Positions 1-6,253 are shown, counted from the first letter of the stretch. The stretch is 7,243 nt of DNA from Hyphomonadaceae bacterium (GCA_025458365.1 JALOSP010000064.1:1-7243), one strand, 5' to 3'. Translations and numbers: made by a program. The notes: a model not told the origin generated them from the sequence alone.

Positions 1-186
1 ATTGGTGGTGCAAACCGGCGAAATGCGCACGGTGCAGCCAACAATCAGACACCAAAGCCGGGCCGCGAGGCCAGACCTGACGCTAGGTTAGCCATGCTGT
101 CACAATCCGCAAGGGCCAAACCGCCGCGGTTCTGTGTTTTGCCGGTTTTACGGGCATCATCACGCGCCCCGCACAACTTTGCACGA
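1..186. other. Left-edge region with no supportable gene
   Basis: This stretch lies downstream of msrA and runs into the window edge. One plus-strand frame is open from base 2 to a TAG at 89-91 and could be the last 29 codons of a gene converging on msrA (it begins LVVQTGEMRTV), but it is too short to recognise. Minus-strand frames near the edge look equally plausible, so I make no gene call. A small GGCC/GGCC hairpin with a GCGA loop sits at 61-72. It has no T-tract, so I do not call it a terminator for msrA. Confidence 0.3.
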
Positions 187-795
187 TCAACGACCAGCAT
201 CCCTGCCCCAGATCGCACGCAAACGTGCATCCCGACCGCATCCGCTGCGGTAGAAGCGATAGCGTGTCGGATTGGTCCGGTAGTAGTTCTGATGGTATGC
301 CTCGGCTGGGTAGAAGGGGGCCGCTGTTTCGATCTGGACCAGAATTGGCCTGCCAAACCGTTGTTGCAACGTGGTTTTCGAAGCCTCAGCAGCTGCACGC
401 TCAACCGGATTGGCGACGAAGATGGCGGGGCGGTAGCTGTCACCCTGATCACAGAACTGGCCGTCGCCATCGAATGGATCGACCTGCAGCCAATAAGTGC
501 GCAACAATTGGGCATAGGTGACGCGTCGGGGATCATAGACCACTTGCACAGCTTCTGTGTGGCCCGTGCCGCCAGCCACCACCTGTTCATAGGTCGGATT
601 GGCCACGGTCCCACCGGTGAACCCCGATGTGGTCGAGATCACGCCCGGCATGTCATCGAACGGCTTTTCCATGCACCAGAAACAGCCTCCGGCAAACACG
701 GCAGTGGCCCGGCTGGCGGGTTGGGCCGAGGCCGGTGTGACGGTGACAAACAAGGCCATAAAGGCCGTGGCGAGAAAGGTCGGCAATCGGGTCAT
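187..795 (-). CDS. msrA: Peptide-methionine (S)-S-oxide reductase, exported (MsrA)
   Basis: The enzyme reduces the S-epimer of methionine sulfoxide in oxidised proteins back to methionine. The 202-residue product begins with a Sec-type signal peptide (hydrophobic about 8-20, predicted cut after PASA near residue 24), so it should act in the periplasm, unlike the usual cytoplasmic MsrA. The family motif GCFWC lies at 37-41 with catalytic Cys38, followed by MEKPFD. GHTEAV at 78-83 supplies the catalytic Glu81, YHQNYY is at 167-172, and a C-terminal Cys186 in SGCGRDARL is the likely resolving cysteine. Cys115 in the GQFCDQGDSYRP segment is a further cysteine. Length and motif order fit a complete enzyme, and no MsrB domain is fused. 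The ATG at 793-795 has no clear Shine-Dalgarno sequence; I chose it because it gives an intact signal peptide. A terminator upstream separates it from the receptor gene, so it should have its own promoter in 796-869. Identity is secure; the periplasmic location is inferred. Confidence 0.95.
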   Translation of the reverse strand: MTRLPTFLATAFMALFVTVTPASAQPASRATAVFAGGCFWCMEKPFDDMPGVISTTSGFTGGTVANPTYEQVVAGGTGHTEAVQVVYDPRRVTYAQLLRTYWLQVDPFDGDGQFCDQGDSYRPAIFVANPVERAAAEASKTTLQQRFGRPILVQIETAAPFYPAEAYHQNYYRTNPTRYRFYRSGCGRDARLRAIWGRDAGR

Positions 796-814
796 GCAGG
801 GTGATACGCTGACA

Positions 815-838
815 TGCAGCGGGCGGTTTCACGCTGCA
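815..838. repeat. Inverted repeat upstream of msrA
   Basis: TGCAGCG (815-821) and CGCTGCA (832-838) form a perfect 7-base inverted repeat around a 10-base loop. It lies 20 bases before the msrA start codon, so it would fall in the msrA 5' untranslated region or promoter. It could be an operator or an mRNA hairpin. A further TGCAGCG copy on the plus strand at 849-855 means the motif recurs nearby. The role is unknown. Confidence 0.35.
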
Positions 839-869
839 GGCGCGAGATGCAGCGCAGGGTGCTGAAACG

Positions 870-896
870 AAAAAGGGCGCGACCGGAGTCGCGCCC
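870..896 (-). terminator. Rho-independent terminator of the TonB-dependent receptor gene
   Basis: On the minus strand a perfect 9-base-pair GC-rich stem (GGGCGCGAC with GTCGCGCCC, plus-strand arms 875-883 and 888-896) closes on a 4-base loop and is followed directly by TTTTT and then CGTTT. This is the classic intrinsic terminator form. It lies about 110 bases past the receptor stop codon and before msrA, so it should end the receptor transcript and insulate msrA. On the plus strand the stem has only AATT after it, so it is directional. Confidence 0.9.
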
Positions 897-926
897 AATT
901 CTGGTGCGGATGATGGCCGGTTGATG

Positions 927-969
927 CTTCGAGCCCGACTGATCCGCCGGATCGCCATCGCGCTCGAAG
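927..969. repeat. Nested inverted repeat in the receptor 3' region
   Basis: CTTCGAGC (927-934) and GCTCGAAG (962-969) are a perfect 8-base inverted repeat. Inside it sits a second one, GATCC (941-945) with GGATC (949-953) around GCC. A 10-base perfect palindrome, TCTGATCAGA, follows at 970-979. In the receptor mRNA these would fold between the stop codon and the terminator hairpin, possibly stabilising the 3' end. No homologous repeat is seen elsewhere in this window. Confidence 0.45.
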
Positions 970-1005
970 TCTGATCAGATTGATCCAATCCGATCCGGTG
1001 TCAGC

Positions 1006-3627
1006 CTAGAACCGTCCACGCAGCGAAACACCGACAGTCCGGGGTTCGCCCATGAAGGCGCCCAGCGAACTGGTTGCAGCAGACGGGGTGCCGCTGGCCG
1101 TCTGGGCCGGAGCGGAGCCTTGAGCAAACCGGTCGAACACGATCTGGGCATAACGCTCGTCGGTCAGGTTGCGACCAAAGAGTTCCAGTTCCCAACCGCC
1201 ATCGCTGGTGGCAATCCCGATCCGGCCGTTGATCAGGCCGAACCCGTCAACGTTCTTGCGCGGATCCAGGTTTGAGCCACCATTGTACTCGCTGCTGTAG
1301 CGGCCATCGAAATAGACGCGCAGCTCGAGGTTCTCGGTCAGCGGACGGGTATAGGCCGCCGTCAGCGTGGTTGCATGCACCGGAGAACTGGTCAGCTGGC
1401 TACCCGGCAGGAGGTACAGGCCACGGTTGCGGTCGATAAAGCTGCCTGGCGACGTCACACCGCCCAGATTGTCGGTGTATTCGGTTTGGGTGTAGGCATA
1501 GCCCCCGCCCAGGATCAGGCCATCAATCGGAGTCCGCAAGCGGAAGTCCATCTCCAGACCCTGGCTGATCACTTCAGGAACGGCCGTCACGATGAAGGAA
1601 ATCCCCGTGAAGGTGTTGAGCTGGAAGTTCTCGAAAATCTGGTGATAGACAGCAAAGTTGGCAGTCAAGGCGCGATCGAAGAGCTGGGTCTTCAGACCGA
1701 TTTCATAGGCGTCGACAAACTCGGCTTCAAACGATGTATCAGGCGAGGCAACCGTCTGGTTGCCAACGGCACCCGAGACGATGCTTGTACCATTGGGTTG
1801 GCTGAAGGCCCGGTCAAGGTTGAAACCGCCGCCCTTGTAGCCCCGCGAATACGATGCGTAGCTGTTGATGCCTTCGGCAAACCGGTACGACAACGAGGCC
1901 ACGCCAGACCATTCACGCTCGGTGCGCTGCTGGCGGTGATCGAGGTTGTCCAGCGCAGTCCGCGTGAAGGGCTGGCACATGGCGCCGATCACTGCGGCCA
2001 GCGGCGCCGTTGCAGTGTTTGCCGCAGCACCAGCAGTGGGATTGAGGCCGAAGGCCGTTTCCCATGCCCGGCAGCCCTGCACGCCAGAGGTGCTGTAGTC
2101 AGCGCGGAAGTCCTTGTCCTCGGACGTGTAGCGGATCCCGATCGTTGCCTTCAAGGCGTCGGAAATTTCGATGATGTTGTGGGTGAACAGAGCAGTCGAG
2201 GTTGCCTCTTGGGTGTAGAAGTCCGTCGTGCCGCCGCCCGTGGTGAAACCACCGCGGATAGCCGTTGGCAGGCCCGCCAGGGTCTGCCACAGGACCGGCA
2301 CAGCCGACAATTGGGCATAGCTCGAGGTCCCCAGCGAGAACGGCCCACCTGCAATCGCCGGAACGCCGCCACCAACCAGACCGCCAAACCACGCCTTGTC
2401 GTCGGCGCCGAGACGGAACGTGTCCTTCCGGTCGATGGTTTCGTCGGAATAGAAGGCGCCCACCAGCCAGTCCACAGGACCGGCCTCACCGGCCAGACGG
2501 AATTCCTGGGTGATGGTGGTGAACTCGTTGCCGGTGCCATCGCTCAGTTCGCGGTACACCAGATCCATGCCGGTGAAGTCCGGGTCCTGGCCGTAGCGCC
2601 ACTCCCAGTTCCGCCAGGCGGTGATCGAGGTCAGCGTGCCAAAACCCAGATCCCAGGTCGCTTCGCCGCTGAAACCGCGGTCGCTGATGGTCTGGTCAAA
2701 CCGGCGGTTCGAGAAGGCTTGGGCGCTGTCAAGCGTGTTCGTTGTGGAGGTGCCGATATAGTTTCCGGCACTCGATCCGATCTGGGCCATCCGGTTGACG
2801 GCGCCGTCGAGAGGACCACTCAGATACACTGCGGCCGCGCAGCAGGATTCCTCACGCTCCGACTGGTCGGCAATGAACCGGACGCTGAAGTCGGCGGTCG
2901 GCTGCCACAGCATCTGGGCACGCACAGCATAATAGTTTTGATCCTGGGAATCGTAGGCACCAGGGGTACCTTCGTTCACGTTCATCCAGCCATCCCGGGT
3001 CCGGAATGCGCCATAGAGCCGCAGCGCGACAGTCTCGCTGAGCGGGCCGGTGTAGCCAACCGCGACGGAACCCGCCGAGTATTCGCCAGCCATCACTTCA
3101 AAGCCGCCCGACGGCTCGAACGACGGCGCCTTGGTGTTCACGTTCAGGAGGCCAGCCGAGGTGTTGCGCCCGAACAGCGTGCCTTGCGGGCCGCGCAGCA
3201 CTTCAACCGCCGCAAGCTCGCCGAGATCACCAAAGGCGACGCCGTTGCGGGCGCGGTAGACACCATCGACAAACACGCCAACCGAGCTCTCAAGACCGGG
3301 GTTCGAGCCTTGCGTGCCAACGCCGCGAATCCGCGCGGTGACCGAGGCAGAGTTCTCCGACTGAGGCACATTCAGTGAAGGTGCCAGCTGCGACAGATCC
3401 TGGATGTTGCGGACACCAGAGTTGGCCAGCTGCGCCGTGCTCAGTGCGGTCACGGCGACCGGGACATCCTGGAGGCCGGTTGCACGACGGGTCGCGGTCA
3501 CGATGACCACGTCTTCTGGGGCCTCGATAGCGGCCTCTTGTGCGAGGGCGAAGCCCGGCGCGGCGAAAGTTGCGGTGGCGCAGGCCGCGAGCAGAAGCGA
3601 GCGGCGGCGGAAAGTGCTAACGGTCAT
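1006..3627 (-). CDS. TonB-dependent outer-membrane receptor
   Basis: This 873-residue protein should form a 22-strand beta-barrel with an N-terminal plug that imports a scarce or bulky nutrient across the outer membrane, powered by TonB-ExbBD. A Sec signal peptide occupies about 1-29 (FRRRSLLLAA core, ALA before the cut). A TonB-box-like DVVIVTATRR lies at 39-48. The plug spans about 50-170, with RIRGVGTQG (99-107), VGVFVDGVYRAR (116-127) and VEVLRGPQGTLFGRN (141-155). Barrel signatures include SYSRGYKGGGFN (592-603) and FGRNLTDERY (817-826), and the chain ends in the terminal Phe of GRF expected for BAM-mediated insertion. Cys262-Cys263 and Cys519/Cys551 lie in predicted loops. The start at 3627 is chosen because GGAGG precedes it by 5 bases and the signal peptide begins there; the frame is open upstream to 3717, but that would bury the signal. 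Family is certain. The substrate is not: no siderophore- or cobalamin-specific mark is visible. The divergent FAH-family gene hints at an organic catabolic substrate. Confidence 0.95.
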   Translation of the reverse strand: MTVSTFRRRSLLLAACATATFAAPGFALAQEAAIEAPEDVVIVTATRRATGLQDVPVAVTALSTAQLANSGVRNIQDLSQLAPSLNVPQSENSASVTARIRGVGTQGSNPGLESSVGVFVDGVYRARNGVAFGDLGELAAVEVLRGPQGTLFGRNTSAGLLNVNTKAPSFEPSGGFEVMAGEYSAGSVAVGYTGPLSETVALRLYGAFRTRDGWMNVNEGTPGAYDSQDQNYYAVRAQMLWQPTADFSVRFIADQSEREESCCAAAVYLSGPLDGAVNRMAQIGSSAGNYIGTSTTNTLDSAQAFSNRRFDQTISDRGFSGEATWDLGFGTLTSITAWRNWEWRYGQDPDFTGMDLVYRELSDGTGNEFTTITQEFRLAGEAGPVDWLVGAFYSDETIDRKDTFRLGADDKAWFGGLVGGGVPAIAGGPFSLGTSSYAQLSAVPVLWQTLAGLPTAIRGGFTTGGGTTDFYTQEATSTALFTHNIIEISDALKATIGIRYTSEDKDFRADYSTSGVQGCRAWETAFGLNPTAGAAANTATAPLAAVIGAMCQPFTRTALDNLDHRQQRTEREWSGVASLSYRFAEGINSYASYSRGYKGGGFNLDRAFSQPNGTSIVSGAVGNQTVASPDTSFEAEFVDAYEIGLKTQLFDRALTANFAVYHQIFENFQLNTFTGISFIVTAVPEVISQGLEMDFRLRTPIDGLILGGGYAYTQTEYTDNLGGVTSPGSFIDRNRGLYLLPGSQLTSSPVHATTLTAAYTRPLTENLELRVYFDGRYSSEYNGGSNLDPRKNVDGFGLINGRIGIATSDGGWELELFGRNLTDERYAQIVFDRFAQGSAPAQTASGTPSAATSSLGAFMGEPRTVGVSLRGRF

Positions 3628-3632
3628 AAGGT

Positions 3633-3637
3633 CCTCC
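3633..3637 (-). promoter_or_regulatory. Ribosome binding site of the receptor gene
   Basis: GGAGG on the minus strand lies 5 bases before the ATG at 3625-3627. It decides the receptor start in favour of this ATG over in-frame ATG codons further upstream, which would add a 30-residue non-signal extension. Confidence 0.8.
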
Positions 3638-3745
3638 AGGAATCCCTGCATCGTGACAGTGGTCATTTTTGTATGTCCGCAGATACGGTTGTCTCGAGCT
3701 ATAGGCTGCACCCGCAAATCGTGTCGATAGACCCTCTACAGATTT

Positions 3746-3762
3746 CGCGTCAGAATGACGCG
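3746..3762. promoter_or_regulatory. Palindromic operator candidate 1
   Basis: CGCGTCA-GAA-TGACGCG is a perfect inverted repeat with 7-base arms and a 3-base spacer. It lies in the divergent promoter region, 119 bases upstream of the receptor start and 74 bases upstream of the FAH-family start. The form fits a dimeric repressor or activator site, but the regulator is not in the window. Confidence 0.55.
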
Positions 3763-3765
3763 GCT

Positions 3766-3781
3766 GTGACAGATGTGTCAC
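3766..3781. promoter_or_regulatory. Palindromic operator candidate 2
   Basis: GTGACA-GATG-TGTCAC is a perfect inverted repeat with 6-base arms. Its centre is 19.5 bases from that of candidate 1, close to two helical turns, so two dimers could bind the same DNA face. The GTGA/TCAC halves resemble a CRP/FNR site, but the 8-base separation is two bases longer than the CRP consensus, so another regulator family is more likely. Confidence 0.55.
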
Positions 3782-3796
3782 GCGGGGGAAGCCTGA

Positions 3797-3810
3797 TGGC
3801 AGGCGTGCCA
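3797..3810. promoter_or_regulatory. Inverted repeat 3 before the FAH-family gene
   Basis: TGGCA-GGCG-TGCCA is a perfect 5-base inverted repeat lying just before the ribosome binding site of the FAH-family gene. Its centre is 30 bases from candidate 2. It may be a third operator or a leader hairpin. Five-base arms are short enough to arise by chance, so support is weak. Confidence 0.3.
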
Positions 3811-3820
3811 TGAAATGGTT

Positions 3821-3827
3821 GAGGGGG
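3821..3827 (+). promoter_or_regulatory. Ribosome binding site of the FAH-family gene
   Basis: GAGGGGG is a strong purine-rich Shine-Dalgarno sequence 8 bases before the ATG at 3836. It makes that ATG the likely start. The in-frame ATG at 3815 would place this sequence inside the coding region and has no comparable site before it. Confidence 0.7.
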
Positions 3828-3835
3828 CCTTTGAA

Positions 3836-4714
3836 ATGCGACTTGGATTGACCCGATCAGCGGGAGACTTGCAGCTGGTGGAGATCGGCGAAGTGAACGG
3901 ATCGCTGACCGCTACCCTGATCCCCGGAGCCGTGATCGATCCGGCCACCGGCGTCGCGCCCTATGCCATGGACCCCACCTTGCTCGACGGGCTTGCGCGC
4001 ACAACGGCTGCACCGCTCGATCTGTCGTCTCTGCTTGCGCCAGTGCCACGGCCGCCGAGGGTCTTCGGGATTGCGCTCAACTACCGTGACCATGCCGCCG
4101 AAACCGGCAGACCTGTGCCGACGGTCCAGACCTGGTTCATGAAGCAGTCGACAGCCGTCAATGCCCCGTTTGGTGCGCTCGCCAAACCGTCGATGTCCGA
4201 CATGCTGGATTTCGAAGCCGAACTGGTCGCTGTGATCGGGCGGACCTGCCGCCGCGTTCCGGCCTCACGGGCGCACGAGGTGATTGCAGGCTATGCCACC
4301 GGCTGCGACGTGACCGTGCGCGACTGGCAGCGGGCCACGCCAACCATGAACTTGGGCAAGGGCTGGGACACGCACGCGCCATTCGGCCCCTGGCTGACAT
4401 CGGCCAGCGTCGTGGAGGCCGAGGGCGGCCTTGCTCACCGGGCGGTGCGGTGTGCGGTCAACGGGACAATGATGCAGGACGGTGTGGCCGGAGACATGGT
4501 GTTTTCTGTCGCAGAACAGATCGCCCATCTGTCAACAGCCATGACCCTGCTGCCCGGAGACGTGATCTTTACCGGCACCCCTGCCGGTGTCGGGATTGCC
4601 CGCACGCCGCCTGTTTTCCTGTCAGTTGGCGATGTGGTCCGGTGCGAAGTGGAGGGACTGGGTGCCATCGAGAATCTGGTGACGGCCGACGGCACCGAAA
4701 CAATGATCGTCTGA
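3836..4714 (+). CDS. Fumarylacetoacetate hydrolase (FAH) family protein
   Basis: This 292-residue protein belongs to the metal-dependent FAH superfamily, which cleaves, hydrates or decarboxylates 2-keto or 1,3-diketo acids at the end of aromatic, sugar-acid or amino-acid catabolism. Residues 1-70 form a divergent N-terminal domain and the FAH fold starts at PRVFGIALNYRDHAAE (74-89). His86 and Glu89 match the lid His/Glu pair of FAHD1-type enzymes. Metal ligands are visible as Glu127 and Glu129 in LDFEAEL and Asp158 in GCDVTVRDWQ. Lys175 in GKGWDTHAPFGPW and the GTPAGVG loop (247-253) complete the active site. All expected residues are present, so it should be active. Candidates include acylpyruvase, oxaloacetate decarboxylase, diketo-deoxy-sugar-acid hydrolase and 2-oxohepta-3-ene-1,7-dioate hydratase/isomerase; the sequence alone does not decide. 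It is cytoplasmic, with no signal peptide. It is divergent from the TonB-dependent receptor and may share its regulation. No second catabolic gene follows on the same strand, which is unusual for a dedicated pathway. Confidence 0.93.
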   Translation: MRLGLTRSAGDLQLVEIGEVNGSLTATLIPGAVIDPATGVAPYAMDPTLLDGLARTTAAPLDLSSLLAPVPRPPRVFGIALNYRDHAAETGRPVPTVQTWFMKQSTAVNAPFGALAKPSMSDMLDFEAELVAVIGRTCRRVPASRAHEVIAGYATGCDVTVRDWQRATPTMNLGKGWDTHAPFGPWLTSASVVEAEGGLAHRAVRCAVNGTMMQDGVAGDMVFSVAEQIAHLSTAMTLLPGDVIFTGTPAGVGIARTPPVFLSVGDVVRCEVEGLGAIENLVTADGTETMIV

Positions 4715-4726
4715 ACAATCCAGACA

Positions 4727-4759
4727 GGTCAGGCCAGGCGGGTCAGGCCGGGCAGGTCA
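4727..4759. repeat. 14-base tandem repeat between convergent genes
   Basis: GGTCAGGCCAGGCG (4727-4740) is followed by GGTCAGGCCGGGCA (4741-4754), differing at two of 14 positions, and then by a partial third copy GGTCA (4755-4759) that contains the ATP12 stop codon. The array fills most of the 42-base gap between the FAH-family and ATP12-family genes. No hairpin with a T-tract is seen, so neither gene has an obvious intrinsic terminator here. Confidence 0.6.
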
Positions 4760-5467
4760 ATCAAGGGCGCGCAGATATCGGTCTGCCGCGGTCAGATCAG
4801 CGTGACGGCTGGCGGCCTGTGCGGCTTCCTCGTCGTCGCGGCCCCAGATCGCGGCGTTCCAGTCTTCCTCGATCCGGATCGCCTGCAAGGCGTCACCGGC
4901 CGAAAGTGCCCCGGTTTCCATCATCAACGCCAGCACCGCCGACCCGGTCAGCCCGGTCACAAAGGCTGTTGCGGTCAGCCGCCACGGGTCCATCCTCGTC
5001 GCACAGGCGTGGATGGCGGCAAGGACCGCCGGTGGCTGGTCCAGCCGCGCCAGGCCGTCAGTCACGGCAAGGCGTTCACCCGTCCAGGCTTCAAGCCAGT
5101 CGATTGCAGGGTCCCAGAGTTCCGCCTGACGCAGGGCCAGCCCGGCGGGAGACGGGGTGCGATAGCAGACCAGGTCGGAGGCGGCATAGGCGGCAATTTC
5201 GTCAGCCAGTGCTGAGGCAGAGTCCGCCCCGCGATCCTGGGCGAGGTTGGCCAGCCGGGTGATCGGCATGCTGGCGGGCAGGACCGTGTCGCCTTGAGCG
5301 GTCCATTCGTCCGCGATCAGGCGTGCCACAGCTTCACGCGGGACGCACAGCACCGCCTTGGCCGGGGTGCGCAGGCTGAAGCGGTCGAGCATCACACCCC
5401 ACCCGCCGTCCAGCGCAACCACGCTGACCGATGCATAGAAGCGGCGGGACGACAGGCTCTGATCCAA
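4757..5467 (-). CDS. ATP12-family F1-ATPase assembly chaperone
   Basis: ATP12 proteins hold the F1-ATPase alpha subunit until it assembles with beta; in mitochondria this is essential, and alphaproteobacteria carry homologues. The 236-residue product shows the family layout: RRFYASVSV (8-16), DGGWGVMLDRFSLRTPAKAV (20-39), IADEWTAQG (51-59), MPITRLANLAQDRG (67-80), YAASDLVCYR (94-103), LWDPAIDWLEAW (117-128) and the C-terminal EEDWNAAIWGRDDEEA (200-215). The usual LDGR is LDRF here. The N-terminus is short, lacking much of the leader seen before the RFY motif in other members. The start is TTG (5465-5467): no ATG precedes the RRFY motif, and an in-frame TGA lies just two codons upstream. AAGGA precedes the TTG by 10 bases, inside the end of the upstream hydratase-family gene. 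Translation is probably coupled to that gene. ATP synthase genes are not in the window. Confidence 0.9.
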   Translation of the reverse strand: MDQSLSSRRFYASVSVVALDGGWGVMLDRFSLRTPAKAVLCVPREAVARLIADEWTAQGDTVLPASMPITRLANLAQDRGADSASALADEIAAYAASDLVCYRTPSPAGLALRQAELWDPAIDWLEAWTGERLAVTDGLARLDQPPAVLAAIHACATRMDPWRLTATAFVTGLTGSAVLALMMETGALSAGDALQAIRIEEDWNAAIWGRDDEEAAQAASRHADLTAADRYLRALD

Positions 5468-5473
5468 GGCGGC

Positions 5474-6253
5474 TCAGTCCTTCAGGCTGCGCCCGCGCGC
5501 GGTGACTTCAAGCCTGCTGCGGGCGATCTTGTCTGGCGTGGCCTGCGCATTGCGAGCAGTGGAAAACGCCGTCTCGGCGGCCAGCCCCTCACCGAATGAC
5601 ATGGCAAACCCGCTGTCGATCAGCGCCTTGTAATCGCCGACGGCTTCAGCAGGAACAGAGGCGATATCGGCGGCGAGCAAGAGTGCGGTCTCGATCAGCA
5701 GGTGCGGCTCGACAACGCGGTTGACCAGCCCCCAGTCGGCCGCCGTGTGCGCGTCGAGGAAGTTGCCGGTCAGCGACAATTCCTTGGCGCGGTAAATCCC
5801 GATCAGGCGCGAAAGCTTCTGTGACAGGCCCCAGCCCGGCATGATCCCGACGCGGGCATGGGTGTCGGCAAACCGGGCCTCGGTGGAGGCAATCAGGATG
5901 TCACACGCCAGCGCCACCTCAAAGCCGCCAGTGATGGCAACGCCATTGATCGCACCGATCACCGGCTTCCTGCTGGCTTCGATGGCCGCCACCGGATTGG
6001 CTTCCGGCGCGTTGGTCGTGGCTGCCGACATGGCCGATGCATCCTCGCTCAATTCCTTCAGATCAAGGCCTGCGGTGAAGGCCCTGCCCTGCCCGGTCAG
6101 AACGATGGCCCGCACGCTGTCGTCCGCGTTCAGCGCCGTGATCGTGTCGAACAGCGCCTGACGCATGTCTTTGTTCAAAGCATTCATCGCCTGCGGGCGG
6201 TTGAACAGGACAAGGGCGGTGGCGTCGTGACGTTCGATCAGAAGGGTGCTCAT
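5474..6253 (-). CDS. Enoyl-CoA hydratase/isomerase family (crotonase fold) protein
   Basis: Crotonase-fold proteins act on acyl-CoA thioesters, most often adding water to 2-enoyl-CoA. The 259-residue product has the standard order: LFNRPQAMNALNKDM (16-30), the oxyanion-hole segment GRAFTAGLDLKEL (56-68), KPVIGAINGVAITGGFEVALACD (start 96, end 118), PGWGLSQKLSRLIG (139-152) and LTGNFLDAHTAADWGLVNRVV (about 161-181). Glu112 matches the first catalytic glutamate of rat hydratase (Glu144). The second (Glu164, in the PEI motif) aligns with His132 in FADTHARVG, so simple hydratase chemistry is doubtful. The FADTHA-PGWGLS pattern recalls a recurrent subgroup usually annotated as enoyl-CoA hydratase. 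I start it at 6253 because MSTLLIERHD fits the family N-terminus. An ATG at 6331 would add 26 residues and overlap the peptidase stop as ATGA. No strong ribosome binding site precedes either start. The gene sits between an S41 peptidase and an ATP12 gene, with no fatty-acid or ring-degradation neighbour to suggest the acyl group. Confidence 0.92.
   Translation of the reverse strand: MSTLLIERHDATALVLFNRPQAMNALNKDMRQALFDTITALNADDSVRAIVLTGQGRAFTAGLDLKELSEDASAMSAATTNAPEANPVAAIEASRKPVIGAINGVAITGGFEVALACDILIASTEARFADTHARVGIMPGWGLSQKLSRLIGIYRAKELSLTGNFLDAHTAADWGLVNRVVEPHLLIETALLLAADIASVPAEAVGDYKALIDSGFAMSFGEGLAAETAFSTARNAQATPDKIARSRLEVTARGRSLKD

Noticed and set aside
2..91. C-terminal tail of a plus-strand gene entering from the left edge
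   Set aside because: Only 29 codons are visible, other frames are equally open, and no motif can be recognised.
94..804. A 236-codon plus-strand open frame
   Set aside because: It is antisense to msrA over most of its length and its product shows no family motif.
1375..3378. A 667-codon open frame on the plus strand
   Set aside because: It lies wholly antisense to the receptor gene, has no recognisable domain, and is the kind of long shadow frame high-GC coding DNA produces.
3580..3627. Lipobox-like LAAC and Tat-like RRSLL in the receptor signal peptide
   Set aside because: The stretch before the Cys is too short for a lipoprotein signal, and ALA near residue 29 is a better Sec cut site. 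TonB receptors cross the inner membrane unfolded by Sec, so the arginines are most simply the usual positive n-region.
3628..3717. Upstream in-frame extension of the receptor with a start at 3717
   Set aside because: It would place 30 non-hydrophobic residues before the signal peptide and ignore the GGAGG site 5 bases before the ATG at 3627.
3766..3782. CRP/FNR binding site
   Set aside because: The GTGA and TCAC halves are 8 bases apart instead of 6, so the dimer geometry does not match.
3797..3812. Sigma-54 promoter (TGGCA start)
   Set aside because: The GC element expected 10 bases after the GG is absent.
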